Below, piece by piece: positions 44,611 to 53,844 of a DNA stretch of 64,000 bases (within the stretch, counting starts at the first letter, position 1; every line of letters begins with the position of its first letter). This stretch comes from Undaria pinnatifida (taxonomy: Eukaryota > Sar > Phaeophyceae > Laminariales > Alariaceae). The stretch spans positions 4,998,904 through 5,062,903 of the forward strand of contig JABAKD010000009.1 in NCBI GenBank assembly GCA_012845835.1. Direction: 5' to 3'. Made by a program: the position numbers and the translations under genes. The notes beneath the pieces were generated by a model. It worked only from the letters and a program-made list of their open reading frames with translations, ran no database searches and was not told the origin of the DNA.

Positions 44611-45330
44611 AAGCAGACGCTCCGCGTCTCTGGTCTGCTTTGCTTGGTGTCGTCCTGTGGCTTCCGATGTCCGAGCTTTTGAAATTCCAACTGTTCGCGG
44701 GGTTTTCATGTACGGGTGTGACTTTTGATTCTTGAGCAGACTGCTCAAAATATTCAAAAACACCGAAAGACCACTCTACTGCTGCTGTTGGTGGGCTGCA
44801 AAGAGGCTTTGCTGCATGCCAGGGGTAGAGCCGGGAGAATCTTCCGCACCTGTGGCGCTGGCGTGGGTGACGCCTTTGTGGCGCGTTGCGTTTGTGTGTG
44901 GGCCACAACTCGTCGGTCTCCAACGAACGTGAGACGAGCCTTCTGATTTCGAACATCGTTTGCTGGCTGTTAAGCGTTTGTAGCACAGAGGTAAAATTGC
45001 GCCGCTTCGGGCACTCTTGAGGACGCGTAAGCCCGTCGGCCGAGGGCAATACCGCAGAGCGTCCTCTAAAACCCTGGCAGCCTTATGGGGAAAATGCTTG
45101 AGTATTGTGGATGGTCCGGGATGCCCTGTGGTAGATGATGTGTGCCTCGATGTGCTGGTGTCCTGGCTTTCTGCTCGTTTGTTCCATTTTTTTGTGTGGG
45201 ATTCAACTATGTTGTTTTTCCCTCGCAAACTGGGCCATCACCTACATTAACCTAGTTACTATTTTCTTGATTTTTTTCCCCCCACAGGCCAAATTACGAT
45301 TCAAAATCTTCAATGCAAGTAGCTTACAGG
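44611..45330. repeat. Dispersed repeat DR3, copy 2 (inverted)
   Basis: Reverse-complement partner of 32521-33251, about 85-90% alike by eye. On the + strand the acceptor-like TTTTTTTCCCCCCACAG (ending 45289) is conserved. The right end abuts the palindrome array at 45.34 kb. Confidence 0.8.
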
Positions 45331-45339
45331 TTGAAGGAC

Positions 45340-47170
45340 GGGGCGATATATTGCCGAGGAGGGTGCTATGCTTCAGGGGAAGCTGATATTTTTCAGGGAA
45401 CGATGATATATTTCAGGGGAACGCCAAAATTTCGAGGTGGGGTATCACCCGTGATACACCCGTGATACGGTGTATCAGGGGGAGGGGGCTGTAGCACCCT
45501 TGATACAGAGAGTCGGGGGAAGGGAGCTATATCGCCGTTGATATCCCCGTTGATAGTATGCAAGGAGCTATCTCCCCCTGAAATATATCACCCCCCCTCA
45601 AATATACGGCTATATCACCGTTGATACAGCGTATCGGAGGGGGGGGGGGTGTCACCCCTGATACAGTATATCGGGGGGCGGGGGGTATATCACCGTTGAG
45701 CGTATACTACCACCGGCTGAAATATATCATCCCCCATGAAGTATATCACACCCCGCGGAAATATATCATCCTTGACACAGTGTATCGGGGTGTGCTATAT
45801 CACCCCTGATGCAGTATATCAGCAGGGGGGTGGGATATATCACCGTTGATAGTAATTTACCAGCAGACCGGGTGAAATATCATCCACCCCTGAAATATAT
45901 CACCCCCCCCTGATAAATCCGACTATTTTACCCTTCATACAGTGTTTCCGGGGGGGGGCTATATCACCCCTGATACAGTACATCAGGGAGGGGGGGGTAT
46001 ATCACCATTGAAAGTATACTACCACCCGCTGAAATGTATTATCCCCCCCTAAAATATATCATCCCCCCTTATACATGCGACTATATCCCCCTTGATACAG
46101 TGTATCGGGGGGGGCTGTATTGCCCCTGATACAGTGTATCGTAAGGGCGGTGGGCTATATCACCGTTGGTAGTATACCACCACCCGCTGAAATATATTAT
46201 CCCCCCCTGAAATATATAATCCCTCTTTCAAAAATCCGATTATATCACCCTTGATACAGTGTATCGGGGGAGGCTATATCACCCCTGATACAGTATATCA
46301 GGGGGCGGGGGGATATATCGCCATTGTTACTATACTACCAGCCGTAGGAATATGTCATCCCTCCCTGATATATATATCACGCCCCCCTGATAAATCCGAC
46401 CATATCATAAATCCGACTATATCACCCTTGATTCGGTGTATCGGGGGGCTATATCATCCCTGATACAGTATATCTGTGGGGCGACGGGCTATATCACCGT
46501 TATTTGTATACAATTTATATTAATAACACCGGCTGAAATACATAATCCCCCCCTAAAATACATCATCCCCCCCTGAAATATGTCACCCCCCCCTGATAAA
46601 TCTGACTATATCACCCCCCCTTTAACTATATCATCTCTCCGTGAAATATATCATCACCCCCGGATAAATCCGGCCATATCCCCTTTGATACAGTGTATCA
46701 GGGGGGGGGGCTTTACCACCTCTTGATACAGTGTATTGGGGGGGGGGCTTTATCATCCTTTGATACAGTTCATCGGGGGGGGTGGTATATCACCGGCCGA
46801 GCTATATCACCCCCCCCGTAAGTATATCATCTCTCCCTGAAGTACATCACCCCCCCCTGATAAATCCGGCTATATCACCCCTTGATACAGTGTATCGGGG
46901 GGGGCGTCTATATCACCGTTTATTTTATTCTAACACCTGCTCAAATAAGTCATCGCCAGAGAGGAATGATATAGTTCAGTGGGGGATGATATATTTCGGG
47001 GGGGCTGATATAATTCAAGGGGGGTTGATATATTTCACGGGGTGATGATATATTTCAGGGGGGGGGGATACATTTCCGAGGGGATGATATATTTCAGGGG
47101 GGGGTGATACATTTCAGGGGGGGGTGACATATTTCAGGGGGGGTGATATAATTCAGGGGAGGATGATATA
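45340..47170. repeat. Array of hairpin-forming palindromes (GATACAGTGTATC / GATATATTTCAGGGG)
   Basis: About 18 copies of GATACAGT[GA]TATC and variants, most flanked by C runs on the left and G runs on the right, e.g. CCCCTGATACAGTATATCAG (46282-46301) continuing GGG, a 9-bp perfect stem with a 5-nt loop. Between them run units of CCCCCCTGAAATATATCA. Spacing gives a higher-order period of about 150-180 bp. At both outer edges (45345-45440 and 46970-47170) the unit appears in the opposite orientation (GATGATATATTTCAGGGG), so the array as a whole is roughly inverted about its middle. No coding sequence. Confidence 0.9.
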
Positions 47171-48836
47171 TTGAAGCGGGCATCGGATATTGCGGAAGGG
47201 ATCCCATAAATCGGGGGCCACCATAAATCGTAACAGATGTTGGGTTTCGTATTATAAGGTTGGCGTTTTATTATCGGATAGCCAGGAAATAGATCGGAAG
47301 CACACGCTTCGGATTTCAGAAGCCATCCGGGTCTCTGGTAGAGTCGAATAAAGCTACGTCTCTGCGAAGGCTAAAAAGGTGAGTTCTCTCCGAGGACCTG
47401 TTCAATTGGCAGACCTGCAGGGGACACTCTGTGTCCCCGCCCAGTATTCTCATATACCAGGTGTTGATCCATCTTTTAAACGTATATGACATCTACGAAA
47501 ATAGCTACCTGATATACACGTGTTTTATCCCAAGGCAGTGTTTATGCATGTTAAACATGGCACTGCTTGCTGTTTGTCGTACTGCTGGTGCTGCCGCTGC
47601 TGCAGCTAGCTGTTGTTGAATTTACACGCACATAACAGTTGTGGAGCGTTCCTGCTGCTGTGGTGTGTGAGCTGTACTTTCCTACGGCTTACCGTTTGCC
47701 GTTGCACTGCCGCTTCTGCTGTTTTAGTTCTTTTATATTTTTTAAAAGGTGTGTGTTGTTTTCCTCGCGTTTGCATTTGACCCTCGATGTGCATACGGTA
47801 TTACGTTACTCCATTTTTGCTTCTTCGCTTTTTCGTCAATGTACCGGGTACCGGTCAAACTTGAACGTACACTATTAATGCATGCTACACTGGAGTGGAT
47901 ACTGTTTGCTGTTTGTCACGCTGACGGTGCTGCCGCTGCTGCAGCCTGCGGTTTGCAGTTGTTGAATTTACACTCTCGTGAAAGTTGTACGGCGTTGCTG
48001 CTGATGTTACTGTATGTGTGTATGTCGTATGTCTACGGCTGTGGTTGTTTGTCGTTGGATTCCCGCTGCTGCTGCTTGCTGTTGTTGTAAATGCGTGTAT
48101 AAATATGTTGGTCATGTCGTCTCAGCGATCAAGAGGCCTTACTAAGACCAGGTTTTGAGCCGTCTTCGAGATGACACGAGCTTAAGTGTACTTTTCGGAA
48201 TGCAGTTTCCTGGACGTGCCACACCATGCTCGGCCCTGCCGGCTCTGCCTGGGGCGGCCTCGGCCGTTGTCCCTTCGTGCCGTGACAGACCCTGAAAAGC
48301 CAATTTTTTTAGGCAGAATGTCAAGTGCGTATGTATGCATTATCGTACGCGTGTAAGACGCAAAATGTTGTCCCAGTAGTATTCGAACAACAGTAGCAGC
48401 TTGAAGGGTAGCCATGAACGTCTACTATTCGTTCGTCGCGAGTCTCGGTGAATTCATTATTTCTTCAAGTTGGATTATCTGTTTTCTTCCCTTTTGGGGT
48501 CGAGCCTCGGTGTGTACAGTATCCGATATTAAACTATTTTCTACCTGGTGTTTGCTTTCCCCTGTTAATTTTTCTGTGTGTACCGGCTCAGAGCAAATTG
48601 AAAATATTATTTTACTGGAGATGGCGCTTAATGCTGTCGATCTGCCGCAGCTGCCGCTCCTGCTGCCGTTAAATTACACGTACTCAAGAGTTGTGCGGGG
48701 GCTTCTGCTACTTCTGTTGTTGTTCGTCATCGTTTGTCGGATGACAAATTTTATTGCTGCGGTTTAGTGCGCCTGATTCCAGTGTTAACTTCCCCTGGCT
48801 CAAACACGATTTATTTGAATGTTTCCCTTGGCAGTG
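47171..48836. other. No gene; degenerate CTG/GCTGC-rich repeats
   Basis: Three diverged copies of a block with GCTTGCTGTTTGTC, GGTGCTGCCGCTGCTGCAGC and TTGTTGAATTTACAC occur near 47560-47740, 47905-48090 and (more diverged) 48600-48740. They share a TTRAATTTACAC-like segment after a CTG-rich run. No frame has a recognisable domain. Confidence 0.5.
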
Positions 48837-49217
48837 TGTAATAGAGTGTCGGTATAGCGGGCAATAGATTCGGTAAGATAGTCCGCAGAGTTACGGTCTA
48901 TTGGCGACAAGAAGATTCTCTTAGAACGGAATATTCTTAGTGAAGCGGATAACCCGTAGAGAATAGCTAGCTTATACCACAAGAACGTTCTCGGTAAGGG
49001 AATGTCCTCCTCTGGACAAAATAGGTAGAAGTAAGCGCGTTAAGCGCTCTTGGGAATATAGAACACCTAGGTGAATGTTCCTTGTACGTTCCATATGTAA
49101 AGGTCAAGAAGAGAGAACAGCAGCAATGCTGGAGGGTGAAGCGAACTCTGTGAGCCTCACCCCACCCCCATGCTCTCACTCCTTCCCCTTTCCTGTCTCC
49201 TTCGAGCTTCTCATAGC
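48837..49217 (+). repeat. 5' LTR of Ty3/gypsy element
   Basis: 381 bp, TGTAATAGAGTGTCGG to CGAGCTTCTCATAGC, near-identical to 57719-58098. The exact right end is set by where the two copies diverge. The first in-frame ATG of the long frame (49075) lies inside this LTR. Confidence 0.9.
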
Positions 49218-52200
49218 GCGATCACAGTCGACCAGGACATGCTCTGAGCACCCTGCCCCGTCATCCTCGCCGGCTTCACGCATTGCGTGGACTCGGGCCA
49301 CAGGATCTGCATGCCCTAGCGAGTACAGCCCTGCTCTCCAAACGCCTGAAGACAGGACCTCTCAGGGTATCCCCGCCCAGCGTGCGCGCCACCGCGTGGA
49401 CCCTCCCGGTACCTCGGCTTTGCCGAGCAATTCCCCCGCGAACTCGGGCGTTCAAGTCAGCACCGCCCGATCGGACCTGACTCTACCCCCGACAACGCCA
49501 CACGGCGACATTACCAACAATCGCCGACACCCACCCCTGCAACACCCTTCCGACGACTCGCCCTCGCCAGCACATGACACCGCGGACACCCCGGATTCTT
49601 TCCATTTCTTCTGGAACTCCTCGTCCGTCTTCTCACAGTGGTACCTGTGCGACATCGAGAACGAAAGCGTCACGTACAACTGCGCCGAACAGATGATGAT
49701 GGCGCAGAAGGCTGCGCTCTTCGGTGACACCGCGACAGAGCGCCTCATCCGAACCACCCCCGATCCCTTCGACCAAAAATCTCTTGGACGCACCGTGTCC
49801 GGCTTCGACCAGGAGTGTTGGGAGCGACACCGCTACGACATCGTCCTCAACACCAATTTCTGCAAGTTCAGCCAAAACCCGGACCTACAACAAGCGCTCG
49901 AGGCGACTGGCGAGAAGCACATCGCTGAGGCCAGCCCGTACGACCTCGTCTGGGGCATCGGCTATAGGGCCGACCACCCGTTTGCCTGCGAAAGGGCGCG
50001 CTGGCGCGGTCGGAACCTGCTAGGCCGGGTACTTATGGACGTACGCGAACGCCTTCGCTCAAGCCTCCACGCCACAAGCGCCCTCGCCCCCTGCTCCGCT
50101 GAGCCAACACCCACCACCACCGACGCCAGCCGGGTCTTCCCCACCGCAGATGGCATCCACGAGACAAGCCCCCCCCCCCTTCGACAAACGCCGAGTACCC
50201 CGCTTGGACTGCTTCTGCCACCCTCCACCCCGGACGCCTTGCCCATCAGCCACTTCGCTCAGGTCTCCGCCGTCGACGGCGCAACCAACCTATACCCCGC
50301 TACTACCGCGCCGACGATACCAGAACATGGACCGTGCCATACAAGCGGCATCCTAACTGTCGACGACGCGTCGTTCACGACCGAAGTACTAGTCCACAGC
50401 GGCCCTACCGCCGCCAAACGCTGCAAACTCGTGGCGCTTCTCGACACAGGCTCCCCCCAGTCGTTCATCACCGCCGCCGCCGTGGAACAACTGAAGGCGT
50501 CCCGGTCAGCAACGGATGAGTGCGAGCGACAGAACTCACCTCGTTCATGGGGAGGTTTCGGAACCTCGACTCCCCTCTCCACCTCCGTTTCCATCCGCTT
50601 AAGCATCCAGTTTAAGCACCACCAAACCCCCACCGCCGCCCTGGCGGTATGGGCTTGCGTCGTTCCTGCAGGAACTATGCAGCATCCCATCCTCTTGGGG
50701 CGAGATAGCTGGATGCGCTTCGAGCGACGCTCGTATACCACGCTCCCGCGGCAGCCCCAGCTACCACACCAGCCCCCCCAACCGACCCTGGGCGAACTTT
50801 CCCTGCACCACCACGACACCAACAGGGCCTCCGCCTTCATTCCCGACGACCGATCCACCGACGACGTCTACCACCTCCGGTTCGCCGGCACGAAAATTAT
50901 TTCGCTTTCCTCCTCGCCGAAGCTCATCAAGGTCAACCTCGTGCGCCAGTCAGGCGCCCCGGCGTTTACCGGGCAGTACATGGTCAACATGCTCCCCCGC
51001 GAGGACCTTCTCACCGACAAGGAAATTTTCGTCTCCGACGGACACCAGACTATCCCATTGTCAGGATCAACCGATCTCGAACCGGGCGACCTCCTCGGAA
51101 CCTCCCTCTCCCCGCTGGTGCAAGTACCACTAGCCACCCTTGGGAACCCTTCTTTAGACCCCCCAGCCCCTCCACCTACGCCAGGCGTACATGCCCTACA
51201 CGACAACATCCCTGTGGCCAGCGAGAACCACCCACCAGCCAATCCCCATGACCCACCGACAGCCCCGTGCCCAGACCTCCTTGCACGCCTCGACACCGAT
51301 CAACGAACTAGCTTCCTCAACCTCTGGGACCGTCTGCCGCCGCATCTGCGCGACATCATCTTCGACCTCCACGGTTCCGGATGGTCCCCATCGGTGATCG
51401 ACAGCCTGGGAGATGTCCTCTGCGAGTTTCCGGACGTCTTCTCCACCTCCAAGACCGACTTCGGCTCGTGCTCATTGATGCCGTTCAAGATCACCGTACC
51501 TCCGGACAGCGAACCAGTTACCTCCCGCCCGTACAGGATCAACCCCATCCTTGCCAAAACGGCCGACGCCGTCCTCGACCAGTACCTGGCCGCCGGCTTG
51601 ATTCAGCATTCGACCTCACCTTACTCCAGCCCCATGGTCGCCATCACGAAGAAGGACGGCGGTGTCCGCATCACCATCAACTATAAAAAACTGAACGCCA
51701 TCAGCTCCCTCGGACAGCTTCCCATCCCCCGCGTTGACGAGGTCCTCGATTCTTTAGGAAAAGGGGGCATCTTCTCCCTCTTCGACTTGATCTCCTCGTT
51801 CCACCAAATCACCATCGACAAGGATACCATCCCTTTGACGGCGTTTTGCACGCCAGACCGGCTCTTCGAGTGGCTTGTGATGCCGCAAGGCAGCAGTGCC
51901 TCCCCCGGTTGGTTCGTTAAGGTTATTAACGAGGTCATCAAAGGCTTGGAACGCGTCGCCGCGTACCTCGACGACATCATCGTCTTCGACCCCGACCCCA
52001 CCGACCACGTCGCCAACATCCGAGCCCTTTTTGGTCGCCTCCGTAAGCACCGCCTCAAACTTTCTCCCTCCAAGGCCAAAATTGGCGCCACAACCGCCGA
52101 CTTCCTAGGGCACACCATCTCCGCTGGCGGCTACAGCCCCAACTCCGAACAGGTCGCCGCCCTCACCAAAATGCCCATGCCCACCGACAAGAAACAGGTG

Positions 52201-53844
52201 CGGTCACTCCTAGGAGGTATCAACTACTACGGCAAGTTCCTACCAAACCTTTCCAGACGCCTTCGCCCCTTCAACGCTCTACTCAAGCAGGGCACCACCT
52301 TCGGCTTCACCCCCGCCATGGAAGCCACCATCCGCGCAATCCTCCACGAACTTACCGAGCCACCGATCCTCGTCTACCCCGACTGGGACGCCGTCGCCGA
52401 CGACTCCCGCCCTTTCCGCCTCTACTGCGACGCTAGCATCGACGGCTTTGGAGCGACTCTCGAGCAGGAACAACTTGACGGCTCCGTCCGCCCGATAATC
52501 TACATCAGCCGCGCCACTCTGGACTCCGAACGTTCATGGACACCCCTCAACCTCGAGGCCGGCAGCATCGTTTGGGCGATCAAGCGACTACGCGGGCATC
52601 TGTGGTCCACCCGTTTCGAAATTTATTCGGACCACAAGGCGCTCGAAAACATCGCCAAGGTTGGTGAGCACAACGCTCGCGTCCGGCGCTGGCTCGAGTT
52701 GCTTTCGGCCTACAACTACACACTGAAGTACCGCAAAGGTACGGCCAACGGCAACGCCGATTTCCTTTCACGCCTACCACAACCAGCCACCGACGCCGAC
52801 CGCACCGGACGCAACCGCCTCACTGGCCCGGACACTGTTGGCATCTACCTCATCCGCCCCTGCGGCTTCGTGCCGAACGAGCCGCCTACACCGGGTATCG
52901 GCTTGGGTGGGCTCGTGTCCCCCCCTTCAAGACCCATTCCAACAATCCAGCCTCTTCCCTTCACCGCCGACGACTATACCGACTTCCGCCTGCTGGGATC
53001 ACGCATAGAGCACCACGGCATCCCCAACACCTTCGTCGGGCCTATTTCGACCCGCGACTCCACCGCCAGGCCGCTCGTCAGCTCCGAGAATGCCGCCGTG
53101 AACACCGGCGCTCCTCCTGGTTCGGCTTCCAGGCCACCCGTCGTCTCCCCGCTGTCCACCATTGGCGCCACGGAACCACCGCCTTCTGGTCTGATCTCTT
53201 CACGGACCCGCCATCGCGCCGCCGCCGCCGCGGGAAACCCCCGACCTACCGCAGACTATGGGTTCGGACGCCGTCCGAAACCAACCGTATCCAGAAGATC
53301 TACATCTACCCGTCGACCGCACACGCCCCCGGCCGGGGCCCAACCAAGGCTTCCCCCGACCACAACGCCTCCAGCTGCCGTCCCCACGCCGCCCGCGTCA
53401 CCCGCACCAACCGCACCAAGACCGGCCCCTCCTTCGACGACTTCTCCGACGTCCCGATCAACACCGCCACTTCTGCTCCCGGATCCTGTTGTCGACCTAA
53501 ACATCGACCCCCACCTCCTCGCCCGCGTTGAGCGCTACACCTACAGAGACTGGGCGCGCGAACAACGTGGGCGCGCGAACAACGCGCAGAGCCCGTGTGC
53601 TACGCCGCCATCCGCTTCCTATCGTTGGACTCCCCTTCTCCGCCGCCGGCTGACCTCTTGGATTCCATCCCCTCGGCCCAGCGCCCGCTACTCTCCGACG
53701 TCCTCGCACTTGCCGCCAAAGGCAGACTCCACCGCACTGACGACGAAACAGCCCTCCTGGTCCAACGTCCACCCACATCTCAACCCGGGAACAGCCTACC
53801 GCCACCCGCACCCTATCCCCCCCGCGTCTACGTTCCAATGCTGA
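49075..53844 (+). CDS. Gypsy polyprotein 1: NADAR - protease - RT - RNase H
   Basis: 1589 residues. Residues 1-175 are Ser/Pro/Thr-rich. Residues about 176-327 are a NADAR (YbiA-like) domain: FHFFW (176-180), YNCAEQMMMAQKA around E205, KFSQNPDL, EASPYDLVWGIG (285-296), GRNLLGRVLMDVR (ending 324). Known NADAR proteins cleave N-glycosidic bonds of riboflavin intermediates (YbiA) or reverse ADP-ribosylation of DNA guanine. The aspartic protease motif LLDTGS is at 455-460. RT follows with SPYSSPMVAI (848-857) and YLDDIIVF (964-971). RNase H has LYCDAS (1116-1121), YSDHKAL (1184-1190) and GNADFLSRLP. The last ~350 residues are a Pro/Thr-rich linker. No Gag matrix/capsid or zinc knuckle is recognisable; NADAR occupies that place. 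I took the first ATG, but a start downstream of the LTR is equally possible. Confidence 0.85.
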   Translation: MFLVRSICKGQEERTAAMLEGEANSVSLTPPPCSHSFPFPVSFELLIARSQSTRTCSEHPAPSSSPASRIAWTRATGSACPSEYSPALQTPEDRTSQGIPAQRARHRVDPPGTSALPSNSPANSGVQVSTARSDLTLPPTTPHGDITNNRRHPPLQHPSDDSPSPAHDTADTPDSFHFFWNSSSVFSQWYLCDIENESVTYNCAEQMMMAQKAALFGDTATERLIRTTPDPFDQKSLGRTVSGFDQECWERHRYDIVLNTNFCKFSQNPDLQQALEATGEKHIAEASPYDLVWGIGYRADHPFACERARWRGRNLLGRVLMDVRERLRSSLHATSALAPCSAEPTPTTTDASRVFPTADGIHETSPPPLRQTPSTPLGLLLPPSTPDALPISHFAQVSAVDGATNLYPATTAPTIPEHGPCHTSGILTVDDASFTTEVLVHSGPTAAKRCKLVALLDTGSPQSFITAAAVEQLKASRSATDECERQNSPRSWGGFGTSTPLSTSVSIRLSIQFKHHQTPTAALAVWACVVPAGTMQHPILLGRDSWMRFERRSYTTLPRQPQLPHQPPQPTLGELSLHHHDTNRASAFIPDDRSTDDVYHLRFAGTKIISLSSSPKLIKVNLVRQSGAPAFTGQYMVNMLPREDLLTDKEIFVSDGHQTIPLSGSTDLEPGDLLGTSLSPLVQVPLATLGNPSLDPPAPPPTPGVHALHDNIPVASENHPPANPHDPPTAPCPDLLARLDTDQRTSFLNLWDRLPPHLRDIIFDLHGSGWSPSVIDSLGDVLCEFPDVFSTSKTDFGSCSLMPFKITVPPDSEPVTSRPYRINPILAKTADAVLDQYLAAGLIQHSTSPYSSPMVAITKKDGGVRITINYKKLNAISSLGQLPIPRVDEVLDSLGKGGIFSLFDLISSFHQITIDKDTIPLTAFCTPDRLFEWLVMPQGSSASPGWFVKVINEVIKGLERVAAYLDDIIVFDPDPTDHVANIRALFGRLRKHRLKLSPSKAKIGATTADFLGHTISAGGYSPNSEQVAALTKMPMPTDKKQVRSLLGGINYYGKFLPNLSRRLRPFNALLKQGTTFGFTPAMEATIRAILHELTEPPILVYPDWDAVADDSRPFRLYCDASIDGFGATLEQEQLDGSVRPIIYISRATLDSERSWTPLNLEAGSIVWAIKRLRGHLWSTRFEIYSDHKALENIAKVGEHNARVRRWLELLSAYNYTLKYRKGTANGNADFLSRLPQPATDADRTGRNRLTGPDTVGIYLIRPCGFVPNEPPTPGIGLGGLVSPPSRPIPTIQPLPFTADDYTDFRLLGSRIEHHGIPNTFVGPISTRDSTARPLVSSENAAVNTGAPPGSASRPPVVSPLSTIGATEPPPSGLISSRTRHRAAAAAGNPRPTADYGFGRRPKPTVSRRSTSTRRPHTPPAGAQPRLPPTTTPPAAVPTPPASPAPTAPRPAPPSTTSPTSRSTPPLLLPDPVVDLNIDPHLLARVERYTYRDWAREQRGRANNAQSPCATPPSASYRWTPLLRRRLTSWIPSPRPSARYSPTSSHLPPKADSTALTTKQPSWSNVHPHLNPGTAYRHPHPIPPASTFQC

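Noticed and set aside
44198-45049. 283-codon frame on the - strand
   Set aside because: Spans unique flank plus the DR3 repeat; the part inside DR3 is not conserved as one frame in the other copy and no domain is seen.
45340-47170. CRISPR-like array
   Set aside because: Repeats are palindromic and variable in length, spacers are not unique and the genome is eukaryotic.
48830-49260. Target duplication and tRNA primer site for the gypsy element
   Set aside because: Bases flanking the two LTRs do not match, and no TGG-starting tRNA complement lies just after the 5' LTR; the true LTR end may differ by a few bases.
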